From contig OZ038320.1 of the NCBI GenBank assembly GCA_964035795.1, positions 23,702,589 to 23,766,588 of the forward strand: a stretch of 64,000 nt of DNA. The letters are read 5' to 3'. Numbering within the stretch: the stretch's first letter is position 1; each line of letters opens with the position of its first letter. A model generated the notes under the pieces. It searched no databases. It was not told the DNA's origin and was given only the letters and a program-made list of their open reading frames with translations. Origin of the DNA: Pterobdella sp. o SKG-2022. Lineage: Eukaryota > Annelida > Clitellata > Hirudinida > Piscicolidae. Of this stretch, positions 23,701 to 35,672 are shown in pieces. A program made the translations under genes and the position numbers.

Positions 23701-26506
23701 GCTAGCCCGTACTTTTTCAACATGGAATTATTGAGTTCAAGATCTGCCGTTCTCACATTTGAGCGTTGCCTTGCTGTTATCAAAAAATGATCATCCACCA
23801 AGCCAAAAGATGACTATACCAGAATATAAGTTTGTTGATACCTGATACCAGAGCTACTTTTATTGAGGTTATAACAGAAAAGTAGCCTCAAATGGCAGGT
23901 GCCAAGCTTGGTGAAGTTTCGGCTCAGTTGCTTTTCTTGGCGCTATACAAATTCACCATTATTATTTAACTTTGTGCCAAGAACGAAAGCATTAAAGGAA
24001 GAAATTCAACAATTAAGTCAATAAAATGATACAATCTTTAAGATACATCGTATGCATCTTGATTTTTCAATAGTTTTTTTATTTAAACTTCACAAAGCGG
24101 AGTTTTTTAAATAAATTTGTTTCTAAAAAAGTGTTCGATCAATTATACGCTTGTCATAAAACATTATTGGAAATAAATAAATCTAAAAAAAATTCACTAG
24201 CATTCGTAATAATATATTTGAAAATTGAGATTAAATCGCCTAAAACACAAATATCTAGACTTTATTCGAGTTCAAGGCTGATCAAAAAACCACAATCGAT
24301 AATAAAAATGGAATAGTTGCCTCGATAAGAGCTATAATAACAGATATGAGTTGAGGAACCTACAAGACAACTACACAATGGGGTATAAGTGTCAAAATAC
24401 ATGAGAAGTTTCATAAGTTATTAATGTTATACCTACACAAATTGAAAAAGCTACAGAGATAAATGATACCAGTATAACGATACGTGTAAGGATAATTATA
24501 ACTGTAATTTAGTAATGAGACTATTGTCCTAAATGCACCGAGATAAGATATGCTAAAGCAGTACCAAGCATCGATTTTGTATGGAATAATGCGTAGTTTT
24601 GATTTTTTAAAGCTAAAGTTACAAATAAAAAACTATTGAACGCTGAATAGTTTCATATATGTTCAAATTATGTGTAAAGTGCGCTATATAAATTTAAATA
24701 AATTAATTTAAACATTTCAAAACTTTTCGTCACTCCAGTTAAATTTTCTAATGCGTAGAAACTTTACATTTGTAATAAAAAGCTTTATATTATTTTAATA
24801 AAATCATTTAGTGTTTAAAAATTTTAAAAGGTTTAGTTAATATACTTATTTTAACGCATATTTCATGAATTTCAACTTTTTTTTTTATCTTCATGACTCG
24901 TCATATTATAATTATTCCCTCTAAAGCAAAACCATTGCTTTTATTCTCTTTATGTCATATGTCACTAATGACTTTATTATGCATCAATAAAAACTAATTC
25001 TACCAACATAAAACAGAAAGCATAAAACACCTTCATTTCCTAGCTAGTTATTTATATTTATTGTTTGTATGAGAAGAACTGATGATCGACATAAAAATGC
25101 TTCATGGTCCCTTTATTTTCTTCGTTGTTCACTCATTTTTGAAAATTTAAAATGAACAAAGTTTTATCATAAGGCTAAACTTATCGAAAATCATAGCTTT
25201 TGATTCTCAATAAATTTATCAAAAAATTCTTTTTAATTGACGTTTTAAGTTGCAAAATATCAAAGTTTTTAATTACATTTTCGATTTATATAATCTTAAT
25301 ACTTCCAAAGATAATAAAGTTCCATACATAAATTTTTAGCATGAATTGAAACCGACTATAAAAAAAAAATTTTTAGACTAATTGATTGGATGTCGTTTGA
25401 TCTCCACACTTTTGAGCGTAATATCATGTGCTATGCCCTGATCTCCGGCCAGCTTAGAGACTTCAACTCACCACTTCCTTATCATCACTTGCTTTTTTAT
25501 GTTTTTAGTCATTTATTTTGTGATTAGTTACTTAAATTGATTTAGCTCTATTTTTTTTCAGCTAAATTGCTTTTTTTGATTCTTTTTAATTATAATCTTT
25601 TTGAAAAGTGAAATAGCCTGCGAAACAAAAATATATATGTACTAATTATTATAAATTTTGATATAATTTTTTGAGCATTAATAATTTATAAGAGTTTTGT
25701 TAAGTATTTTTGACCCCAGGTAGTTTTTATACCCATAGCTCGATTTTTAAAAAGCTTTTTATCTTTTGCATATAAACACATTAATTTGGTTGTTCTCATA
25801 ATAAAAACTTCATAATTTATATAACTTTCACATCAAGAAACCAAATGTTCTTATTTAAAAGAAAAATCTTTGTTTAAAAAGTCTTATCCTTTATTTCATA
25901 AAGTCGTCTTATAATTAATTTATTGAAAGTTTTTTTCTGTATTTTTATTAGTTGATGAATATAATGAAAATTTTCAAAGATTTTTATCTGTAATTCAACA
26001 GTTTGAAATGATTTGGTCAAACATTAAGAGTTTTTACAAGTTGGAGCTAAATTGAGTTTCTATCATAAATCTTTATAGAATATTACAGAAAATTAGATAA
26101 AATCGAAAATACAAAGCAATAAGAAATAAAAATCACAGCCCCTCAATGCAGACAACTAAGCATATGAAGTTATTGCTTTTTATCGTTGAATTAGATAGTA
26201 AATAAAATTCAAAGATTCATATAACAATATGAATTTTTAAACATCCTTTCATTGTGCATGTAGTCCAAGAGAATATAGATTAAAAAATATTTAATGTTCT
26301 TCCCAGAATGAGACATATTTTGCTGAAGAATACATATGGTATTCCTATCAAACGATTATGAGTTATGGCAGTTCAAAAACAAGATCTGAAAGGAAGCACC
26401 AAAATAACTAACCCACAGGCTGGTCTTCTGGTATGTTGATTTTAATAAAATTGGTCTCGTCTGCCTGCTTACATACGCAATAATCCAACTGGGCTCTTGT
26501 ACCTTT

Positions 26507-26538
<32 letters not shown>

Positions 26539-28877
26539 GAGTTAGTGCTAGATTATTATTTTAACTAGCCATTTCATTTTTTAGAATATTTTATTTTTGT
26601 TTTTCATGAAAAAAAAGCAAAATTTTTCTTTATTTCATAAAGATTTTTCAATAAGGTTAATTTAGTTATTGTTTTTATTATATTTCTAACCAAATGTAAC
26701 AAAGTCAAAACACAAACAATTTGAGTTCCATAAATAAAGGTATTTTTGATTTCGTAACTTGAAATTCATATACAGCCATAACTTATTCAAGGTTACATTT
26801 AATACAGTTGAATTTTTTTTATTGATTTTCGAGGTAACCTATTGATCGATTTTTTTCATATATAATCTATTAATAATACAATCCTGAGCTACGTAGAAGA
26901 AAATTCGTTTATTATCATTTTTAAATAACTTTTTTTTCGTTTTATAGATTTTATCACTTTCATATGTTCAGTGCATTGCATGAAAGTTTTATAATGATGG
27001 TTATAATCTAAATTCAGATCTACATTGTAAACCCGTTGATGTTATCAGCCTGTATTCAACAAGATAAATTTATGGCTGGACGTGTTATTGACAATAACTA
27101 AAGTTTTAAAAAATTTTATAAAGAAAATTAGAAAAGATTATCAAAAAACTGCTTACATATTGAATTGAAAACGATTTGTATTGCTATTCAAGTCTAACAT
27201 TTCAATTCACATGAAGTTTTTTGGAATTTTTATATAATAAGACAAAAGTTTCGGTTTACATTTATTCACTATTTGAATAAAGCATGCAAAAACCAAAATT
27301 TCAATCCGTTCTAAATTTAACAAAATACACAAATAAGGTTCAACTAATATTCTAAGCTTTATCAACCAATTCGTTAAAAAAATTTTAATTTACTGAAAAT
27401 TTACGTAGTGTTTGCAAGAATATCAGATGAAATTCGTCATATAAACTAATTTTTATCCATTTTGATATATTAGAGGTGAAATAAATTTTTTTAAAGTCAT
27501 TATTATGTGTAAATGTGGAGGAGTTTATGCAATTTTAAGTTATGTATAAATGTGTGTACTGAACTTGGGCGTGCCTGTAAGGTACGTTCAAAGACTGGTG
27601 ATCTTGTTTATATTTTAGTTCTAGTAATAATCTCTATTTTCAAGTATTCTGACCGCTTGGGAGTTTTTACTGTTAATAACTTGATTTGCCTTGTTGAAAA
27701 CCTACAAAATGCCTATAACAAAACTTTGTTGTTTGATAGTAATAGTAACCTGGTGATGATTCTTTTTATAACTTTGAAGTTTTTTACTTATAATTAATGA
27801 AACGTTTAATATTTTGGTTCAAATAATTCATTGAAAGGTATATAGAAATGGAAACTCGAAATAAAAATGTTTTTTTTTTTAAGAAAAATACCTATTTTAA
27901 AAATAAAAATAATGGTCCAAAAAAATTATTTAAAAATTCACCTAAGTAGGTTATAAAATTTGAGTTTAAAACATTAGAAAAAATTTCGTTTGATATTGAT
28001 TTAGTCGTCAAGTAGGATAAACAGGTTGGTGGTTAAGATTTGTTCAGCAATGAGAATTCTCGATTGTTTATTCCAGGATTAATGAAACTTAAAAGTTTAT
28101 TGTTGCTCAGTACAAAAATGCTGGAAAGTAGTTGAAAAAATTATTGCTACATACCATAAAAGGAAGTAAGCTACGCATTTCAAGTGAGAAATTTAAAAAA
28201 ATATTTGTCGGTAATATTGGTACCAGGCTTAAATAGAACTTTTGTTAAACAGTATTAAACATTTTCACTGTTTTTCTTTTTTTAATCCTCAAAAAACCAA
28301 ACTCTAAATAGGGGGGAAATTTTAACGTCAATAAATTATTTCAATCAAACTTCATCTTTGTGACTTTGAGACATATGTGATTAATTCAATAAGTTCAAAG
28401 CTTCATGTCAGTTAGGTGGACAAGATCCAATTTTTGGTAGTATTATCATATATCTATCTATATTTTTTGTCACCACCTAGCATATCATTGTTAGTTTGTT
28501 TGTTTTTAGATGAAAAATCTATGATATTTTGACATATTCGTTCAAGTTTAAAACCGTGTAAAGAATTCGTGGGTAAAATCATCAAGAGTCATTTTCAATT
28601 ATATTTTATATGTTTTTAGAATCATTAATAATTAAATGTGACTGAATATCTATTTGATGATTGATTCTAAATAATTCCCATTTTATAACTAATTTCAACA
28701 GCTTCTTAATTTGATAAGATTTTTTATAATATTTTACGATCAGAATGTTTCCTTTATTAAGAGATACTGTTAACTAGATTATTATTTTTTAACTAATAGA
28801 GATCATAACGTATTCTAAAAATTCTTTTTGAGTAACTCACCTACAAGCAGAAAGAACAGAAGGAAGGCAAAAATCAT
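14704..28877 (-). CDS. Single-pass cadherin-repeat transmembrane protein, 17 exons
   Basis: About 645 residues. Exons: 28877-28841, 26502-26413, 22077-21953, 21447-21382, 20975-20865, 19191-19084, 18868-18773, 18151-17999, 17853-17775, 17355-17264, 17142-16987, 16527-16448, 16245-16167, 16104-15982, 15713-15481, 15161-14927, 14778-14704. All phases agree; the exon 7 donor could lie 6 bases further on. Exon 1 encodes a signal peptide (MIFAFLLFFLLV). The ectodomain has about four cadherin-like repeats. EC1 has the PEDQPVG motif and ends with VEDTNDHSPQF. EC2 has VAEDLDP. EC3 and EC4 keep the fold pattern (RGVLKAKQRL; FTQETYEIIL) but lack DxNDN. A membrane-proximal module (FTQDIYEFEYYNQTYIGKV) precedes one TM helix (AAFIVSIIIASLLLFAIVVF) and an NLYRRK stop-transfer. 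The polar tail of about 106 residues ends in ITVYY. No catenin-binding domain was recognised, so this is not a classical cadherin. A paired Cys in EC1 recalls protocadherin-15-type proteins, but orthology is unproven. An AATAAA overlaps the stop codon region. Confidence 0.85.
20508..20663. mobile_element. Foldback MITE
   Basis: Two arms of about 70 bases are near-perfect inverted repeats around a 10-base loop. The inner 43 bases (20537-20579 against 20590-20632) pair with one mismatch and include gagtcacgaag, cttttcgtaag and cttacattatcaa. The outer parts (caacaaacccaaagtatt against aatactttgtgtttgttg) pair imperfectly. There is no coding capacity. Related scraps with acgaaagctt-like cores lie at 2010-2030, 3254-3272, 8165-8185, 13700-13722, 42603-42620 and 54950-54967. 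It lies in intron 5 of the cadherin gene. Confidence 0.75.
22078..26412. other. Cadherin intron 2 (4.3 kb)
   Basis: AT-rich intron. It contains a 43-base block at 22551-22593 that is repeated exactly in inverse orientation at 4661-4703, and a 61-codon open frame at 23801-23616 on the minus strand (contains DHFLITARQRSNVRTADLEL) that I could not assign. A possible acceptor precedes that frame, but adding it as an exon would interrupt EC1. Confidence 0.5.
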
Positions 28878-28884
28878 CTTTGGA

Positions 28885-28905
28885 TCATTTATAAGGATCG
28901 AGCAT
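28885..28905 (-). promoter_or_regulatory. Short upstream ORF before the cadherin start
   Basis: An ATG at 28905 opens a six-codon frame (MLDPYK) closed by TGA at 28887-28885, seven bases before the cadherin ATG. If the transcript starts upstream of it, ribosomes would meet this uORF first, which could reduce or gate translation of the receptor. The 5' end of the mRNA is not known. Confidence 0.35.
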
Positions 28906-31150
28906 TTTAAATGCTATTTATTTACAATTTTCTAAAAAATTCTCCAAATAATTATTTATAGTTTTACAAAAAAAATTTAAAAAAATAGGTACAGCACAAT
29001 AGTTTTGCAAAATATGAAATGTCATAAAATGAAAGAATTTTTTGAATATATATATATTCGTGAGGCGAACCGTCAATAGCCTGTAAACGTTCAGAGCTTC
29101 GACTTCCCATAGTTTTCATACACACTTCAATACATGCTGTGGTATGAAAATTTTTCAAATATATGATTGATATTAACAATAAAACGAGCAATATGTATAT
29201 AAGTTTGAGTCATACATTTGCATGTGAGAAAGTGCTGTGATGTTTGTATGGCGATTGTTTAGCTGGTCACCGTGTTTATTCAAGGCTCCCCGCGCACTTG
29301 CGCACATATTAGTTTAAAGTTTATTTGCTTTTATTAAAGTTATTAATAAAAAATTAATAATAAGTTAAACTTTAATGGAAAAATTAATAATTTCATTTTT
29401 TAATTTAATTATTTTTCGATAGTAATTGTTACTGTGATAATGTTTCTTGGTTTTTTAAATCTTCAAAATAAGGCAAATTTGAGTTACATTTACTTTAAAA
29501 AAAAAAATTTTCGAATTTCTCCATAAACCAATAGTGAAGTTATTAAAAAGTTTTTTAATTGATAAAAAAATGTCTGAACAACTTCGCTACTCTTTTCTAT
29601 AATAATAATCTAGATAACATATATCGAAAATTTTTGTTTGTTGAAAAACATAAATATACCTGAAGTTTGCCTTATTTTGAAAATTAAAAATATCGATAAA
29701 TACTTTAAATTAAAAGATACATGAGATGTCTCTAAAAACTCATGAGAATAGGAGACCAACGACAACTTAACAATATCATGGTTTATGCTGCCTAGCTGAG
29801 ACCATTACTCAACCTTCAAAAAGCATTAAAACCATGAAAAAACTTAAAAAAAGATGTATTAAACAATTAAAAATCTCACGTTAATTATTTGCATTAAAAA
29901 TACGATCGTCAAAAAAATCCTTTCGAAGTAGCTGCTAAGTGGATCGATGCTTTTAATCAGATATCAAAAGATCGCACCGTTACTCTTACACCTGGAGTAC
30001 AATGCTTGCTTGGATGGATTTGATGTTTTCATGATCCAGTGAACTTAATGAGAGAGTGTTACGATGAAGTTGTAGGAAAACAACAATGAGATTTGGCTTG
30101 TTGACTACAAGTATCATAAATTAAAATGGTTGTGGTGAATAAACTGATATTTTAATGTAAGCATACTGTGTTGAATGCTTTTCGAAGAATTGCGTCTTTT
30201 CGTAATTATATTTGAAACAATTCTCAAAATATTTGTAGGTTTCGGCTTATTAGCAATAATGTCTTGACAAACCGCTAAGGACTGTTTGTACATGAAGATC
30301 AAAGAAGTTTAAGCAAATGTTTTTTTAAACTAATTAGCAATAAGTTTTATATTCATGATCATAATGAAAACCAGGATTTTTCCACTATGTGTTAAAAATA
30401 ATGAAATCGCTAAAATAATTAGTATTCTATACTGATAAACGTAAAACATTAACTAAAATTACTCGAAATAATATCTCTGGGGGATTTGAATTTTTGAAAA
30501 TTATTGAAAGTTTGAAGTATCGAGACTCGCTTAATTGAAGTAATAAATTGAGAAACTTTTGAAATATTCTTTCTGAAGGTGAAAGTCTGTGGGTGGCCTT
30601 CATAATGATCAGTGCTGATTTCCATTGAGAAAATTCAAACAAAGATCTTTTTTTTTCAATTGAAACTAACTGATATTCAGTATGAATTTTAATTTTTTTT
30701 AACCTTCAGGTTTTTTAGATTGTCAATCACTGGTGCTCAAGTCATATATTACAATTCCAAAAACCTTTGTAACGCTCAAAGTAAGAAAATTATAGCTTCG
30801 TTATAATGCTTAAAATTGAAACTTTGAAAAATTCTAAACTTAAAAATTTCAAAAATGAATCTACATAATTAAATGGATTGAATCCTGATGCTATCTTAGC
30901 TTGTAATTTCAAAAATTGTTCAAAGTTATAAGTTTATCCCAGCATGTCTTTAAGAAAAGCATTGTCTTTAAAATTGCTTCAAAATCCCTTAAAGAATTCT
31001 ACTTTTAAAAGAGTTTGAAAGAATTTAATTAAGAATCAAATTCTTTCAAAAGTCTAGTTTTTTCTTAATTTTCGAATTTTTTAACAAACCACATAATAAT
31101 ATGGGTTGTTTTGGAACATGTAGAATAGTTTGAAAACATCTGATAATTTA
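28906..31150. other. Intergenic region upstream of the cadherin gene
   Basis: This spans the 5' flank of the cadherin. A small GC-rich patch at about 29287-29306 (ccgcgcacttgcgcac) stands out from the AT-rich surroundings and resembles NRF-1-type sites. A TATA-like cttatatacat occurs on the minus strand near 29190-29205. An open frame at 29191-28964 might be 5' UTR sequence. No other gene was recognised. Confidence 0.4.
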
Positions 31151-31170
31151 TGATTTGATATATATCTTAG

Positions 31171-31192
31171 ATTATATATATATATATATATA
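31171..31192. repeat. (AT)n microsatellite
   Basis: About 11 AT units directly in front of the duplicated block that starts near 31201. Confidence 0.9.
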
Positions 31193-31854
31193 TAATAATT
31201 ATAAGGCTTGAAAACTATATTTATTTAGATAAATCAACAATATATTATGTAAACTATTTATAATAACATGCCTAATGATATTACTATTAATATTAAATTC
31301 CATATGTTTTTCATTTTTATTTAGTTCTCTATTTAATTATTGGGTTGACAAAAGCACAGCCATCGAGAACTATCACAAAGTAGTATCAGTCTCTAACAGT
31401 TAATAACCGTATATATTACATTCATCATTTTAATTATTACTTATTAACAACAGCACTAAACAATTCAAAAACTCTGAGACGTGTTTCATACGTACATCTA
31501 TCTAGTGAGGTCCTGTTATGCTTAACATAGCATTACACACGGGTATACACAAGTCACCCAAGTAATTATTTATTATAGACTCTGATACGAAAGAGGAAGT
31601 GCAGATTTTATATATATATAGAAAAAAAAATAAAGTGCAAAGAATTGAATTAATAATAAACTTAACTATATATTTATGTATAAATATTTCTTGTAACAAT
31701 GTCTTTTTATGCATAATATTAAAAGGCTGAACTTACGAGAGTAAAAATTTTTTACTAAATAGTAAATTTGGTTTATAATTCTAGTCTTTACTTGAGACAA
31801 GAGATTTTTTAATTATTCGAAAACTTGGTGTTTTGTGGAAAAATTTCATTCATG

Positions 31855-32028
31855 TTGGCTCGTATAGCTCAGAGGTTCAGCAATCGACTAAGTATCCTAA
31901 GTTACCGGGTTCGATCCCGTGTAGGTCGACAGTTAGCATCTGTACCCCAAGGTGTTTCGGCTACATTGAATTTGTAGTAAGCGCTTTGAACTACAAAAAA
32001 AAGCACTTTATAATATGGCATTAAATTC
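31855..32028 (+). mobile_element. tRNA-Ile-type SINE, copy 4
   Basis: Head ttggctcgtatagctcagag ... ccgggttcgatcccgtgtag; body with gttagcatctgtacccca; tail tagtaagcgctttgaact then aagcactttataatatggc. The anticodon loop has changed (gactaagtatc). It lies within the duplicated block. Confidence 0.75.
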
Positions 32029-32387
32029 ACAACCACATTTCAAAATATTTTAAACAACTGAATGAGTTTTCAAAAATTATTAGACCTTCATAATTTTAAT
32101 CAGTTTTAATGAAAATTTTGTTTGTATATTGCGCGCTACATGAAGTTGTGATAAAATTAATATTAATAAGGGATGCATAAATAATCAACAAAGACATTCT
32201 TTTATTTTTCTTGTCAATCATCTTTATAATGATAAGGGTTTTTTCCAAAAGACGATGATGAGGTTGAAATAATGCAAAACTCAATTAATAAAACTCTATA
32301 AAACCCCAGAAAGCACCACTGAGGCTACAGTTGCACCAACAAAACAGGCATGGCTCATGGTATTGAAAGTATACTTACTTTACTTAC

Positions 32388-32540
32388 TTAGGGCGGCATA
32401 CTATTATGTCGAGAAATAGTATCCGCCACGATGCCAGCCCAGACTCCTGTCTCATTGCTCCAAGCCAAATCTTCTGTTTCCATGCCACAGTTTCTAGCCA
32501 GCCTGTCAACAAACGTCATTGTCGGTATTTCTTTACTGAT
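32388..32540 (-). pseudogene. LINE ORF2 C-terminal fragment, left copy
   Basis: The minus strand encodes FVDRLARNCGMETEDLA and a short tail ending HNSMPP, then a stop, followed by a gtaagtaagtaaag-like 3' tail. The pattern (R-A--CG----D---A) with a tetranucleotide 3' tail is what one finds at the 3' end of several invertebrate non-LTR retrotransposons. Its 5' side breaks off directly into the TATG/TACA microsatellite. Confidence 0.45.
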
Positions 32541-32546
32541 GTTACC

Positions 32547-32834
32547 AATACATACATACATACATACATACATACATACATACATACATACATACATACA
32601 TACATACATACATACATACATACATACATACATACATACATACATACATACATACATACATACATACATACATACATACATACATACATACATACATACA
32701 TACATACATACATACATACATACATACATACATACATACATACATACATACATACATACATACATACATACATACATACATACATACATACATACATACA
32801 TACATACATACATACATACATACATACATACATA
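32547..32834. repeat. (TACA)n microsatellite, left copy
   Basis: About 72 nearly perfect tetranucleotide units. It generates spurious long open frames (repeated MYVC and HTYI). Confidence 0.97.
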
Positions 32835-32950
32835 GCATACAGATCTGTTTTATGTGGTCAAAACTCTTTTCTGAAATTTTGAAGATTCAAAATTAAAAAA
32901 TGAGGATATTGAGAAAATTTCAACACGTGTTCTATGTTAAATTATAATCA

Positions 32951-33150
32951 NNNNNNNNNNNNNNNNNNNNNNNNNNNNNNNNNNNNNNNNNNNNNNNNNN
33001 NNNNNNNNNNNNNNNNNNNNNNNNNNNNNNNNNNNNNNNNNNNNNNNNNNNNNNNNNNNNNNNNNNNNNNNNNNNNNNNNNNNNNNNNNNNNNNNNNNNN
33101 NNNNNNNNNNNNNNNNNNNNNNNNNNNNNNNNNNNNNNNNNNNNNNNNNN
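32951..33150. other. Assembly gap, 200 N
   Basis: Exactly 200 undetermined bases, a typical placeholder length for a gap of unknown size. It lies between two nearly identical blocks. Confidence 0.99.
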
Positions 33151-33811
33151 ATAAGGCTTGAAAAACTATATTTATTTAGATAAATCAACAATATATTATG
33201 TAAACTATTTATAATAACATGCCTAATGATATTACTATTAATATTAAATTCCATATGTTTTTCATTTTTATTTAGTTCTCTATTTAATTATTGGGTTGAC
33301 AAAAGCACAGCCATCGAGAACTATCACAAAGTAGTATCAGTCTCTAACAGTTAATAACCGTATATAATACATTCATCATTTTTAATTATTACTTATTAAC
33401 AACAGCACTAAAACATATTCAAAAACTCTGAGACGTGTTTCATACGTACATCTATCTAGTGAGGTCCTGTTATGCTTAACATAGCATTACACACGGGTAT
33501 ACACAAGTCACCCAAGTAATTATTTAATTATAGACTCTGATACGAAAGAGGAAGTGCAGATTTTATATATATATAGAAAAAAAAATAAAGTGCAAAGAAT
33601 TGAATTAATAATAAACTTAACTATATATTTTATGTATAAATATTACTTGTAACAATGTCTTTTTATGCATAATATTAAAAGGGCTGAACTTACGAGAGTA
33701 AAAATTTTTTACTAAATAGTAAATTTGGTTTATAATTCTAGTCTTTACTTGAGACAAGAGATTTTTTAATTATTCGAAAACTTGGTGTTTTGTGGAAAAA
33801 TTTCATTCATG

Positions 33812-33986
33812 TTGGCTCGTATAGCTCAGAGGTTCAGCAATCGACTAAGTATCCTAAGTTACCGGGTTCGATCCCGTGTAGGTCGACAGTTAGCATCTGT
33901 ACCCCAAGGTGTTTCGGCTACATTGAATTTGTAGTAAGCGCTTTGAACTACAAAAAAAAGCACTTTATAATATGGCATTAAATTCA
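33812..33986 (+). mobile_element. tRNA-Ile-type SINE, copy 4 repeated
   Basis: Same sequence as the SINE at 31855-32028, so it probably represents one locus assembled twice and not a separate insertion. Confidence 0.75.
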
Positions 33987-34340
33987 CAACCACATTTCAA
34001 AATTTTTAAACAACTGAATGAGTTTTCAAAAAATATTAGACCTTCATAATTTTTAATCAGTTTTAATGAAAATTTTGTTTGTATATTGCGCGCTACATGA
34101 AGTTGTGATAAAATTAATATTAATAAGGGATGCATAAATAATCAACAAAGACATTCTTTTATTTTTCTTGTCAATCATCTTTATAATGATAAGGGTTTTT
34201 TCCAAAAGACGATGATGAGGTTGAAATAATGCAAAACTCAATTAATAAAACTCTATAAAACCCCAGAAAGCACCACTGAGGCTACAGTTGCACCAACAAA
34301 ACAGGCATGGCTCATGGTATTGAAAGTATACTTACTTTAC

Positions 34341-34497
34341 TTACTTAGGGCGGCATACTATTATGTCGAGAAATAGTATCCGCCACGATGCCAGCCCAGA
34401 CTCCTGTCTCATTGCTCCAGCCAAATCTTCTGTTTCCATGCCACAGTTTCTAGCCAGCCTGTCAACAAACGTCATTGTCGGTATTTCTTTACTGATG
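34341..34497 (-). pseudogene. LINE ORF2 C-terminal fragment, right copy
   Basis: As the fragment at 32388-32540. A one-base difference (gctccagcc against gctccaagcc) shifts the frame relative to the left copy, consistent with sequencing or allelic differences. Confidence 0.45.
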
Positions 34498-34502
34498 TTA
34501 CC

Positions 34503-34754
34503 AATACATACATACATACATACATACATACATACATACATACATACATACATACATACATACATACATACATACATACATACATACATACATACATACA
34601 TACATACATACATACATACATACATACATACATACATACATACATACATACATACATACATACATACATACATACATACATACATACATACATACATACA
34701 TACATACATACATACATACATACATACATACATACATACATACATACATACATA
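34503..34754. repeat. (TACA)n microsatellite, right copy
   Basis: About 63 units, shorter than the left copy at 32547-32834. Confidence 0.97.
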
Positions 34755-35360
34755 GCATACAGATCTGTTTTATGTGGTCAAAACTCTTTTCTGAAATTTT
34801 GAAGATTCAAAATTAAAAAATGAGGATATTTGAGAAAATTTCAACACGTGTTCTATGTTAAATTATAATCAGTACACTAGGCATCAAAAATCCGGATTCA
34901 TAAAAACATGAATAAACTTTGACATGGAAATTGAAGTTCAAAACACCAGATATGATTAATATGGAATATTGAATAAGTTTAAATGAATGTTAAAATAAAG
35001 TTACTCGATAGAGTTTCACTTAGAAGTAATTTTTCAAAACTTAATTATTTATGGGAGAAATTTTGGACAGTTATCTAAAAAAATTTTCATTTCGTGTTGT
35101 TTCTTAAATCTACATCATTTTTCTTTATAATTTTCATGATTTTTTTATACGCTGGCAATTATTTCTAGAATTATCTTACATCTTCTCTTGAGCTCGTTCA
35201 ATTCTACTCGTATTTTCGCAAATCTTTCAAAACTTTTTCATTTTTTAGTTTTTAACAAAACCATTTTTTAGAATTTGAAAGCAACATTCAATAAATTAAT
35301 TTGCTTATGTCATTAGATTAGATCATTCCAGATTTCCAATCACAAAATCTTTGAATGCTG

Positions 35361-35361
<1 letters not shown>

Positions 35362-35420
<59 letters not shown>
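35362..35420. repeat. (TA)n microsatellite upstream of PLCG
   Basis: About 28 TA units ending roughly 250 bases before the PLC-gamma start codon. Confidence 0.95.
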
Positions 35421-35422
<2 letters not shown>

Positions 35423-35672
35423 GTGAAATTAAAAATTGATAAATAGATTTCTGTGAAGGTGAAGAATATAATTTACAGACTAAAATTTTACATCAAATAT
35501 TTTACTATTTTATAAATAGTAATAGTCTTTATGTTTAAGTAGGTGCTTTGCTAAAAGTAATTTAAATTTCATTTAAAGAAAAAAAAATATGTAGAAAATG
35601 GTAAATAAAGTAATTTTAAGATAAAGTTTCATTATGTTTTGAAGTTTTATATGGTTTTAACTCTTTATATAA

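Larger units (their letters stand above)
31201..32950. repeat. Duplicated block, left copy (before the gap)
   Basis: Runs from ataaggcttgaaaactatat to ttctatgttaaattataatc and then meets the run of N. It is nearly identical to 33151-34871. Differences are mostly single-base length changes in homopolymers and the length of the tetranucleotide tract. Confidence 0.9.
33151..34871. repeat. Duplicated block, right copy (after the gap)
   Basis: Direct-orientation twin of 31201-32950. It contains the same SINE, LINE fragment and tetranucleotide repeat in the same order. It begins immediately after the last N. Confidence 0.9.

Noticed and set aside
32388..32882. Long repetitive proteins (MYVC and HTYI repeats) at 32388-32882 and 34341-34758
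   Set aside because: These are translations of the TACA microsatellite, open in several frames at once.
32934..33254. Open frames across 32934-33254
   Set aside because: They are translations of undetermined N bases.
31201..34871. True tandem segmental duplication around the gap
   Set aside because: Not excluded, but the duplicate edges coincide exactly with the gap edges and differences are homopolymer-type, so an assembly artefact is more likely.
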